Of a stretch of 64,000 nucleotides of DNA, positions 30,061 to 38,799 are shown piece by piece (position 1 is the stretch's first letter; each line of letters opens with the position of its first letter). Both the position numbers and the translations under genes were made by a program. The notes beneath the pieces were generated by a model. That model ran no database searches. It saw only the letters and a list, made by a program, of their open reading frames with translations, and was not told the origin of the DNA. Origin of the DNA: a bacterium (lineage in GTDB: Bacteria > Bacillota > Bacilli > Lactobacillales > Streptococcaceae); assembly GCA_905221295.1 (NCBI GenBank), contig CAJNCP010000001.1:124001-188000 (forward strand), given 5' to 3'.

Positions 30061-31339
30061 GATGAAAGAGAGTGGCATTGACTGGATTGGACAGATACCA
30101 GAAAAGTGGGAAGTAAGTAAATTAGAACAGTATGTAGATATATTTGGAAGAATAGGTTTTAGAGGATACACCACAAATGATATTGTTAACGAAGGGGACG
30201 GAGCTATTTCATATAGTCCCTCAAATATAATTGACTATAGTGTGATAGATAATAATAATACCTATATTTCGTGGAGTAAGTATGATGAGTCTCCGGAAAT
30301 CCAAATTAAAACTGGTGATGTCTTGTATGTAAAGACAGGATCTAGTTATGGTAAAACTGGAATTGTAAATAAGCTTTCAAATAAAGCAACGATAAATCCT
30401 CAATTGGTAGTTCTAAAACCTAAAAAAAATACAGATTCACGCCTAATTAATTATTTTTTGAACAGTTCTGTGGGAAAGGAACAAAGTGAGTTGATAGTTG
30501 GAGGGAGTACAATTCCAACTATTACACAAGAAAGTATAAAAAAGATGATATTCCCCAAAATGTCTTTCGAAGAACAACAAAAAATTGCTGATTTTCTAGA
30601 CAAGAAAACTGCCCAGCTGAATAAGGTAAAAAATCTACTGGAGGAGCAAATTCAAAAACTCAAAGACTACCGTGCTAGCTTGATTTATGAGACTGTCACA
30701 AAGGGATTGGATAAAACAGTCCCTATGAAAGATTCAGGAATCGACTGGATTGGACAGGTGCCTGAAGGGTGGGAGATTACGAAACACAAATATATCATGA
30801 CAAAAGTAAAAGAAATATGTGCACATTATGAAGGACAAGATATATTGTCTCTGACTCGTCAAGGTGTAGTAGTTAGAGACATAGAGTCTGGTAAAGGTAA
30901 AATGCCAGCCAGTTTTGATGGTTATCAATTTTTAGAAAAAGGTGATTTACTTTTTTGTCTTTTTGACATTGATGTAACTCCTAGGTGTGTAGGTGTAGTT
31001 GAAAATAATGGCTTAACTAGTTCAGCTTATAGTCGTTTTAGATTAGATGATAAAATAAGTGTTTACTATTATTACTATTTGTTTTTATCAATGGATGAGG
31101 ATAAGGTTCTTTTACACTTGGCAAAGAACTTAAGACATTCCCTGACAGAGGATGATTTTGGTATAATCGAGACTGTTTTGCCTTCTTATGAAGAACAATT
31201 AAGAATAGCTGATTATCTTGGTAAAGTTACCAAATCAATTGATGAAATTGTTCAACTTAAACAAAAACAAATTGATAATATTAACAAACAACGACAAACT
31301 CTTATTTATGATTATGTAACAGGGAAGAGGAGGGTGTAA
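30053..31339 (+). CDS. hsdS: Type I restriction-modification specificity subunit HsdS
   Basis: A 428-residue specificity protein with two target-recognition domains separated by conserved helices. Each half begins with a matching block (SGIDWIGQIPEKWE at the N-terminus, SGIDWIGQVPEGWE near residue 228), and each ends with a spacer helix (EEQQKIADFLDKKTAQL; EEQLRIADYLGKVTKSI). The recognition domains are more AT-rich than the conserved parts, as expected for exchangeable cassettes. No second hsdS or recombinase gene lies nearby, so simple phase variation is not indicated. Confidence 0.93.
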   Translation: MTRMKESGIDWIGQIPEKWEVSKLEQYVDIFGRIGFRGYTTNDIVNEGDGAISYSPSNIIDYSVIDNNNTYISWSKYDESPEIQIKTGDVLYVKTGSSYGKTGIVNKLSNKATINPQLVVLKPKKNTDSRLINYFLNSSVGKEQSELIVGGSTIPTITQESIKKMIFPKMSFEEQQKIADFLDKKTAQLNKVKNLLEEQIQKLKDYRASLIYETVTKGLDKTVPMKDSGIDWIGQVPEGWEITKHKYIMTKVKEICAHYEGQDILSLTRQGVVVRDIESGKGKMPASFDGYQFLEKGDLLFCLFDIDVTPRCVGVVENNGLTSSAYSRFRLDDKISVYYYYYLFLSMDEDKVLLHLAKNLRHSLTEDDFGIIETVLPSYEEQLRIADYLGKVTKSIDEIVQLKQKQIDNINKQRQTLIYDYVTGKRRV

Positions 31340-31344
31340 TAATA

Positions 31345-32280
31345 GTGTCTATTGAAGTAATAAAGAAAATACTTGAAAATGTTTCAACAGGTCAGTCTTG
31401 GTCATTACAAATAATCAAAATTAACACGTCTAAGAAAAAGGGATTGGAATACATTGCGAGAGAGATAGAGTTAAAACAAAAAGGTAGATTGACTGAGCAT
31501 ATTAATAGCCTTGCCAGTAAATATTTAGAGGATGAGGATAACGGTTTAGTACAATATAGGGAATGTAAACCTTACGATGGAACGGCGGATGCTCAAGTTA
31601 TTTATAAATTAGAAAATTCAAGTGAACTGATTGAAAAAAATTACGGATTATTTTTAACAGCTTTGGCTAATCCTGATGTTGAAATTAATCCATTGGAGTT
31701 AAAGGCGAAAGCTTCTGTTATTGAGGGGGTTATAAAGATTGAAAACGAGGAAGTTGCTGTAAAATTTATTTCAATGCAAAATCCTGTAACTACATTGAAG
31801 AATAGATTTTATCAGTCAAATGGTAAATTTACAGAAATATCAGATAAAGTTTTGACATTAAGAAATTCTATAGATGTGATAATTTATAGAGAAAATGTGT
31901 ATATGTTAAATTTAGCAGGGGAAAAACTTTTTGATATGGAAAGAGCTTATCAAAAAATATGTAAGTCTAAAGTTGCTTTAATTCAAGAAAAAAATATCAT
32001 TGAAGGGTTTGATACATTTAAAACATGTGCTACAACTGGTCATAATCCGAGAAAATTTGTATCATTTAATGACACTTATCTAAATAAATTAGAAGATGAA
32101 AAGAATAGAGAGAAGATTGCTCAAAAATTCAACATCAAACTAACAGATAATAGAAATTTGTTTGAAGCAAGTGAAGAAGGTGTATCAGATAAAATTGTAA
32201 AATTGCTTTGCCAAAAAGGAATGGTTGATCCGTTTGACGATAGTCCGATGGAAGTTTCGGGAACAAGAAAATGGATATAG
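31345..32280 (+). CDS. kwaB: Kiwa-like anti-phage protein KwaB (DUF4868-like)
   Basis: A 311-residue soluble protein resembling DUF4868/KwaB: an N-terminal alpha/beta region, a central segment with YRENVYMLNLAGEKLFDMERAY, and a Lys-rich C-terminus. In Kiwa, KwaB works with the membrane protein KwaA, whose candidate lies directly downstream. Start GTG 31345 has GAGGAGGG about ten bases upstream, five bases after the hsdS stop, so it is probably co-transcribed with hsdM-hsdS. AT content is clearly higher than in housekeeping neighbours, suggesting acquisition. The assignment is by recalled family pattern plus the partner gene, not by a search. Confidence 0.72.
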   Translation: MSIEVIKKILENVSTGQSWSLQIIKINTSKKKGLEYIAREIELKQKGRLTEHINSLASKYLEDEDNGLVQYRECKPYDGTADAQVIYKLENSSELIEKNYGLFLTALANPDVEINPLELKAKASVIEGVIKIENEEVAVKFISMQNPVTTLKNRFYQSNGKFTEISDKVLTLRNSIDVIIYRENVYMLNLAGEKLFDMERAYQKICKSKVALIQEKNIIEGFDTFKTCATTGHNPRKFVSFNDTYLNKLEDEKNREKIAQKFNIKLTDNRNLFEASEEGVSDKIVKLLCQKGMVDPFDDSPMEVSGTRKWI

Positions 32281-32298
32281 CAAAAGGAATAATTTAGA

Positions 32299-32850
32299 AT
32301 GTCAAAATTATTTTTCTTTAGTTTGTACTTCACATCATTTACTCCATTGTGGTTATCTATTTTGTTTATTGATATAAAAAGTTGTATAGAGAACTCCCAG
32401 TCAACAGTAGTAGAATTTTATAGTATTATTGTCATTCTAATTATATGGCTGATTAGTATTCTGATTATTATAATGGTCCTATTTTCAAAATATGAAGAAG
32501 GTACGACTAGATTCATTTTAAATTCGGTAAAAGAAGAAAAGTCTATTGCTTCTGAATATCTCTTGTCTTATATTCTTCCATTATTCGCTTTTGATTTTAC
32601 AAAATGGGATAGTGTAATTCTATTTTTAATATTCTTTGTAACACTAGCTTTCTTATGTATAAGACACAATTATTTTAGTGTAAATATAGTTTTAGAAATC
32701 CTAAAGTATCAGGTTTATACTTGTAAAATTGAAAATGATGATCAAATCAGTGTTACAACTTCTATTATCAGCAGAAAAAATTTGATGGCTAAAAAGGGTG
32801 AGGAAATCCGATTAAAGGCATTAAATAATGAATATAAGCTAGATGTTTAA
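32299..32850 (+). CDS. kwaA: Kiwa-like membrane protein KwaA
   Basis: A 183-residue protein with four predicted membrane segments (about residues 5-24, 40-62, 86-103 and 105-123) and a soluble C-terminal tail. A SEYLLSYILPLFAFD stretch is of the kind I associate with KwaA. KwaA is the membrane-bound sensor of infection in the Kiwa system. Here it follows kwaB, the reverse of the E. coli order as I recall it. Very AT-rich. Start ATG 32299 has a weak ribosome site. Confidence 0.68.
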   Translation: MSKLFFFSLYFTSFTPLWLSILFIDIKSCIENSQSTVVEFYSIIVILIIWLISILIIIMVLFSKYEEGTTRFILNSVKEEKSIASEYLLSYILPLFAFDFTKWDSVILFLIFFVTLAFLCIRHNYFSVNIVLEILKYQVYTCKIENDDQISVTTSIISRKNLMAKKGEEIRLKALNNEYKLDV

Positions 32851-32894
32851 TAATCAAAATTAGTTTATTTTAGCTGATTTATAGACTTGTACAC

Positions 32895-32918
32895 AAAAAT
32901 TATAGTATAAAAACTAGA
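32895..32918 (+). repeat. 24-bp direct repeat, right copy (hsdR side)
   Basis: 22 of 24 bases match 27846-27869. It holds a TATAAA-like -10 at 32906-32911 that may drive hsdR. Confidence 0.55.
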
Positions 32919-32930
32919 AAGTGAGAAACT

Positions 32931-35909
32931 ATGGCAAATTTGGGCTTGAAGGAGCGCTATGATTTCCAGCAGTGGATTATCAAAGACTTAAAAGAAAAAA
33001 ATGGTTATAGCCAGCGGGATTCTGCTCAGTACAATCCTCGATTAGCCATGGATGAGGAACTCCTATGGGATTTTCTGATGGAGACTCAAGAAGAGACCAT
33101 GGAATACCTCCTAAAAAAACTGAGCAAGGAGACGATTATCACTCTCATCAATAAAGAAATCGTCAAGGGTGGTTTTTTGTTCGCCTTAAAAGAGGGAGTC
33201 TTTATTGAAAACAAGCAACTGCGCCTCCTCTATCGTAAACCTGCTACTAGTTTTAATGAAAAAGCTGTTCAGCAATATAAGGCCAATCGCTTGTCTGTAA
33301 TTGAGGAAGTGGTTTATGAAGAGGGTTGCCGCATTGACCTTGTTATCTTTATCAATGGATTAGCGCTATTTGCCATCGAGCTCAAGTTTAATCCTAGTGG
33401 TCAGTCAGTTCAGGATGCTATCAAACAACTCAAAGGTCGCAATCCTAATAATCGTCTCTTTCGTTTTGAACAGGGAGTCTTAGCTTCCTTTGCTGTAGAT
33501 ACTATGGAAATCTACATGACAACCCAGTTAAAGGGTCAAGAAACCTACTTCCTTCCCTTTAATATGGGGAAAGGGGAAGGTATTGATATGGGGAGTGGCA
33601 ATCCTCACAACCCCAATGGTGTAGATACAGAGTACTTGTGGCTTGATGTATTGACCAAGGATAGTATTCTTCAGCTGATTGAAAGTTTTATCTTCTTTGA
33701 GATTGATAAGAATGATGCTAAAAAGAGAACACTGATTTTTCCTAGGTACCATCAGCGTAGAGCTGTTAGTCGTCTCCTAGAAGACATGAAAGTCAACCAT
33801 ACTGATAGTAATTATCTGATTCAGCATTCGGCTGGTTCCGGTAAAACCAATACCATAGCATGGTTAGCTCATAGTCTGGTTTCACTTCATGATGACCAAA
33901 ATAGAAATATCGTCGATACAGTTTTAATTGTCACAGACCGTATAGTAGTAGACCGTCAGTTACAAGATGCTGTTAGACAGATTAACCATAAGAACGGTGT
34001 TGTGAAGGTGATGGGTGATCGTGAGACATCTAGTGATTTAGCTGATGCCATTTCTGGGAACACAAAGATCATTGCAACGACTATCCATAAGTTTGCCCAG
34101 ATCAACCAATCCAACTGGATGTCTGTAGGGAACACTGCGAAAAAGAAATTTGCCATCCTGATTGATGAAGCCCATAGTTCAACGACAGGCTCCTACATGA
34201 GTTCAGTTAGTCAGGTCTTGACTGAAACGGATACGGAGGATGGAACCATTGATGAGATTCAGGAAGTGACGGTTGCGGATGCCATTGAGCAGGAGATTGC
34301 GCGTACAGGAAAGCAAGACAATGTCTCAATCATTGCTTTTACAGCAACTCCTAAGGCAACTACCTTACAGTTGTTTGGTACAACACAGCCCGATGGCTCT
34401 AAAGCCCCTTTTGATGTCTACAGTATGAAGCAAGCTATAGAGGAAGGTTTTATCCTAGATGTCTTAGATAACTATACGACTTATAAAACCTACTACCAAC
34501 TTAATAAAGTAGTAGAAGAAGATCCTGAACTAAAAACTACGCTTGCTAAGCGTAAGATTGCTAAATTCGTGGAATTATCTGATGAGAATATCAATCAAAA
34601 GGTTGAAATTATCATGGACCATTTTATCAGTCATGATATTATGGCAGAGTTGGGTGGTCAAGGAAAGGCCATGCTTGTGACCTCTGGTCGTGAAGTGGCG
34701 GTCAAGTACCAGTTGGCTTTTGAGAAATACTTTAGAGACCACAGTATCACCAGTATTGGTACCTTGATTGCTTTTTCTGGTAAGGTTGATTATCTAGGGA
34801 GAGAGTTCTCGGAATCTCAAATGAATCAGTTTAAGGAAGAGCATTTAAAAGAACGTTTTGATACTGATGCTTATCAGGTGTTGATAGTTGCGAACAAGTA
34901 TCAGACTGGTTTTGACCAACCTAAGTTGGTTGCCATGTATGTGGATAAAAAATTGCGTAGTGTGGCTGCAGTGCAAACGTTGTCACGCCTGAATCGGATC
35001 TTTAGAGGTTATAACAAGAAAACATTTATCCTTGATTTTAAAAATACCTACGACGATATTCGCTCAGCCTTTGCTCCCTACTATCGAGAGACGATTTTAG
35101 CTGATACCATTGCTCCTAGTGATGTATTAAAGTTGGATCGTAAAATTGATGAATATGGTATTTTGGACAGCGAAGAGGTTCAAGAGTTTAATCAATTTTT
35201 ATATCAAGAAAAACGTTCAAGTAGAGAAAAACAAAAGATGGTCGCTTTGTTGAATAAAGGTTATGATAGAGTGAAACGTTTTGATGAAAAAGAACAATTG
35301 TCTATTCGAAAGGTTATTCGAGGTTTTCTTCGGATGTATACTTTCTTGATTCAGGCAACGGCTTATCAAAATGAAGTTTTACACGAACGATATAACTATC
35401 TTCAAAGTCTTGTTAAGATGATTGATGTTCGTTTAGGAGGAAATGATTTTACAATTGCAGATAAGATTGTCGTTGATTATATGAAACATAAGCAAACAGG
35501 TTCTTTCAGGGCAGTTTCTGAATTAGAATATCAGCCTGAATTAACTCTTCCTAAACCAAGTTTGAGCGATGTTACTGGAGATCAAGAAAAACATTTATCT
35601 GAAATCTTAGACGAAATGAACGAACAGTTAAATTTGAACATTGACCAGCAAGTTGGCTTAAGTGGAGCTGTTTCGATTCGTGAATTGATGAAAAAGAATC
35701 CAAGGCTTAAACAATCTGCGCGTGTTAATTCTAGGGAAGATTTCGTATTTGCCTTTGAAGAAGAAATTGACAATGCCTTGATAGAAGGGTACTCTCAGAG
35801 CCAAGATTTATATGGCGCTCTATTAAATAATGATTCGTTCAAGAAGAGAGTAGCAAATATATTTTTTGATGATGTGTATAAAAGTTTGAAGGGATCCGAA
35901 GAATTGTAG
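32931..35909 (+). CDS. hsdR: Type I restriction enzyme HsdR
   Basis: A 992-residue restriction and translocation subunit. The nuclease domain has D-(x)n-ELK (IDLVIFINGLALFAIELK, Lys near residue 151). The helicase motor has Walker A SAGSGKT near residue 300, DEAH near residue 411, and FTATPK. It cuts unmodified DNA after ATP-driven translocation, with HsdM and HsdS. It is separated from hsdS by the Kiwa-like pair and 80 bp of AT-rich DNA with its own putative -10, so it may be transcribed separately. Confidence 0.94.
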   Translation: MANLGLKERYDFQQWIIKDLKEKNGYSQRDSAQYNPRLAMDEELLWDFLMETQEETMEYLLKKLSKETIITLINKEIVKGGFLFALKEGVFIENKQLRLLYRKPATSFNEKAVQQYKANRLSVIEEVVYEEGCRIDLVIFINGLALFAIELKFNPSGQSVQDAIKQLKGRNPNNRLFRFEQGVLASFAVDTMEIYMTTQLKGQETYFLPFNMGKGEGIDMGSGNPHNPNGVDTEYLWLDVLTKDSILQLIESFIFFEIDKNDAKKRTLIFPRYHQRRAVSRLLEDMKVNHTDSNYLIQHSAGSGKTNTIAWLAHSLVSLHDDQNRNIVDTVLIVTDRIVVDRQLQDAVRQINHKNGVVKVMGDRETSSDLADAISGNTKIIATTIHKFAQINQSNWMSVGNTAKKKFAILIDEAHSSTTGSYMSSVSQVLTETDTEDGTIDEIQEVTVADAIEQEIARTGKQDNVSIIAFTATPKATTLQLFGTTQPDGSKAPFDVYSMKQAIEEGFILDVLDNYTTYKTYYQLNKVVEEDPELKTTLAKRKIAKFVELSDENINQKVEIIMDHFISHDIMAELGGQGKAMLVTSGREVAVKYQLAFEKYFRDHSITSIGTLIAFSGKVDYLGREFSESQMNQFKEEHLKERFDTDAYQVLIVANKYQTGFDQPKLVAMYVDKKLRSVAAVQTLSRLNRIFRGYNKKTFILDFKNTYDDIRSAFAPYYRETILADTIAPSDVLKLDRKIDEYGILDSEEVQEFNQFLYQEKRSSREKQKMVALLNKGYDRVKRFDEKEQLSIRKVIRGFLRMYTFLIQATAYQNEVLHERYNYLQSLVKMIDVRLGGNDFTIADKIVVDYMKHKQTGSFRAVSELEYQPELTLPKPSLSDVTGDQEKHLSEILDEMNEQLNLNIDQQVGLSGAVSIRELMKKNPRLKQSARVNSREDFVFAFEEEIDNALIEGYSQSQDLYGALLNNDSFKKRVANIFFDDVYKSLKGSEEL

Positions 35910-35943
35910 TCCTAAAATTCACACAAAACTCTTCAATTTAGGT

Positions 35944-35972
35944 TTGTTTAAATTCCTTTTTTATGATAGAAT
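35944..35972 (+). promoter_or_regulatory. rny promoter
   Basis: TTGTTT at 35944-35949 and TAGAAT at 35967-35972, 17 bp apart, with a TATGA extension before the -10. Confidence 0.6.
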
Positions 35973-36020
35973 ATTAAGGAATGTATGTCATTCGATAAAC
36001 AAATTTAATGAGGTAAAAAC

Positions 36021-37634
36021 ATGGAAATCATGACACTTGCGATTGCTGTTTTTGCCGTCATCATTGGTTTAGTCATTGGATATGTCAGCATCTCAGCTAA
36101 GATGAAATCATCTCAAGAAGCTGCAGAGTTGATGCTTCTAAATGCTGAACAAGAAGCAACTAATTTACGAGGACAAGCTGAGCGCGAAGCGGATTTATTA
36201 CTGAATGAAGCCAAGAGCGAAAGCAAGTCTCTTAAAAAAGAAGCACTATTGGAGGCCAAAGAGGAAGCCAGAAAATACCGTGAAGAAGTGGACGCTGAAT
36301 TTAAGTCAGAACGTCAGGAGCTCAAGCAAATTGAAAGTCGTTTGACGGAGAGAGCTGCGAGCCTTGACCGTAAGGACGACAATTTGACGAACAAAGAAAA
36401 AACACTTGAACAAAAAGAACAAAGTATTTCTGATAGAGCCAAAAACCTTGATGCACGTGAAGAGCAATTAGAGGAAGTCGAAAGACAAAAAGAAGCTGAA
36501 CTTGAACGTATCGGTTCCCTTTCCCAAACTGAGGCTCGAGATATTATCTTGGCTCAGACAGAGGAAAACTTGACCAAGGAAATTGCTAGCCGCATTCGTG
36601 AGGCTGAGCAAGAAGTCAAGGAACGTTCAGACAAGATTGCGAAAGATATCTTGGTTCAGGCTATGCAGCGTATTGCTGGTGACTATGTAGCAGAGTCAAC
36701 AAACTCGACAGTTCACCTACCAGATGATACCATGAAGGGGCGCATTATCGGTCGTGAAGGTCGAAACATTCGTACCTTTGAAAGTTTGACAGGGGTTGAT
36801 GTGATTATCGACGATACACCGGAAGTGGTAACCTTGTCAGGATTTGATCCGATTCGTCGTGAAATTGCTCGTATGACCATGGAAATGTTGCTCAAGGATG
36901 GCCGTATCCACCCAGCTCGTATCGAGGAGTTGGTGGAGAAAAACCGTCAGGAGATTGACAATAAAATCCGCGAATATGGTGAGGCTGCTGCCTATGAGAT
37001 TGGTGCGCCAAACCTCCATCCAGACTTGATGAAAATCATGGGACGCTTGCAGTTCCGTACTTCATATGGGCAAAATGTCTTGCGTCATTCGATTGAGGTT
37101 GCTAAGCTATCTGGTATCATCGCCAGTGAACTTGGTGAAAATGCAGCTCTTGCCCGTCGTGCTGGATTCCTTCACGACATCGGGAAGGCTATTGACCGCG
37201 AGGTTGAAGGTAGCCACGTTGAGATTGGTACGGAATTGGCTCGTAAGTACAAGGAACACCCAGTTGTGGTGAATACCATTGCTAGCCACCACGGCGATGT
37301 CGAAGCCGAAAGCGTCATTGCAGTGATCGTTGCTGCAGCAGACGCCTTGAGTGCAGCGCGTCCAGGTGCTCGTAGCGAGTCTCTTGAAAGCTACATCAAG
37401 CGTCTCCATGATTTGGAAGAAATCGCAAATGGCTTTGAAGGAGTGCAAAATAGCTTTGCCCTTCAAGCAGGACGTGAAATCCGTATCATGGTTAATCCAG
37501 GACAAATCAAGGACGACAAAGTCACAATCTTGGCTCACAAAGTTCGTGAGAAAATTGAAAACAATCTCGATTACCCAGGAAATATCAAGGTAACCGTGAT
37601 CCGTGAACTTCGTGCAGTAGATTATGCTAAATAA
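36021..37634 (+). CDS. rny: Ribonuclease Y
   Basis: A 537-residue membrane-anchored endoribonuclease. It has an N-terminal membrane segment (residues 4-22), a long charged coiled coil to about residue 200, a KH domain ([15 protein letters not shown]), and an HD domain ([19 protein letters not shown] near residue 385). It starts most mRNA decay in Gram-positive cocci. GAGGT lies seven bases before the ATG; a second in-frame ATG is at 36030. Confidence 0.96.
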   Translation: MEIMTLAIAVFAVIIGLVIGYVSISAKMKSSQEAAELMLLNAEQEATNLRGQAEREADLLLNEAKSESKSLKKEALLEAKEEARKYREEVDAEFKSERQELKQIESRLTERAASLDRKDDNLTNKEKTLEQKEQSISDRAKNLDAREEQLEEVERQKEAELERIGSLSQTEARDIILAQTEENLTKEIASRIREAEQEVKERSDKIAKDILVQAMQRIAGDYVAESTNSTVHLPDDTMKGRIIGREGRNIRTFESLTGVDVIIDDTPEVVTLSGFDPIRREIARMTMEMLLKDGRIHPARIEELVEKNRQEIDNKIREYGEAAAYEIGAPNLHPDLMKIMGRLQFRTSYGQNVLRHSIEVAKLSGIIASELGENAALARRAGFLHDIGKAIDREVEGSHVEIGTELARKYKEHPVVVNTIASHHGDVEAESVIAVIVAAADALSAARPGARSESLESYIKRLHDLEEIANGFEGVQNSFALQAGREIRIMVNPGQIKDDKVTILAHKVREKIENNLDYPGNIKVTVIRELRAVDYAK

Positions 37635-37640
37635 ATAAGA

Positions 37641-37669
37641 AAGAGCAGTTGAAATATTACTGCTTTTTT
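37641..37669 (+). terminator. Terminator of rny
   Basis: AGCAGT / ACTGCT stem with a nine-base loop and TTTTTT. Confidence 0.8.
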
Positions 37670-37702
37670 GTTACACTAGATAGAAAGACTGTAGAAGGAT
37701 AA

Positions 37703-38395
<693 letters not shown>

Positions 38396-38419
38396 ACTAT
38401 AGGAAACAGGTACAAGCAA

Positions 38420-38734
38420 ATGATGTTAAAACCCTCTATCGATACCTTGCTGGACAAGGTGCCATCAAAATATTCACTCGTAATCTTGGAAGCAAAGCGT
38501 GCCCACGAACTAGAAGCAGGCGCGCCAGCAACTCAAGAGTTTAAGTCTGAAAAATCAACTCTTCGTGCTTTGGAAGAAATCGAGTCTGGAAATGTAACCA
38601 TTCACCCAGATCCAGAAGGAAAACGTGAAGCGGTTCGTCTCCGTATCGAAGAAGAAAAACGTCGCAAAGAAGAAGAAGAAAAGAAAATCAAAGAGCAAAT
38701 TGCTAAAGAAAAAGAAGATGGTGAAAAAATTTAA
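38420..38734 (+). CDS. rpoZ: RNA polymerase omega subunit
   Basis: A 104-residue omega subunit starting [20 protein letters not shown], with a conserved N-terminal fold and a highly charged C-terminal helix ([17 protein letters not shown]). It helps assemble RNA polymerase. It follows gmk by 24 bp. The start could also be the second ATG three bases later. Confidence 0.95.
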   Translation: MMLKPSIDTLLDKVPSKYSLVILEAKRAHELEAGAPATQEFKSEKSTLRALEEIESGNVTIHPDPEGKREAVRLRIEEEKRRKEEEEKKIKEQIAKEKEDGEKI

Positions 38735-38799
38735 GGTTGGGGGGACTCAATCTTATTTTTTCTATTGCAAGAATTTACTGACAAGAAGGAGGTGAGAAG

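Noticed and set aside
30053..31339. Phase-variable inverting hsdS system
   Set aside because: No second or silent hsdS copy, no recombinase gene and no inverted copies were found in the window.
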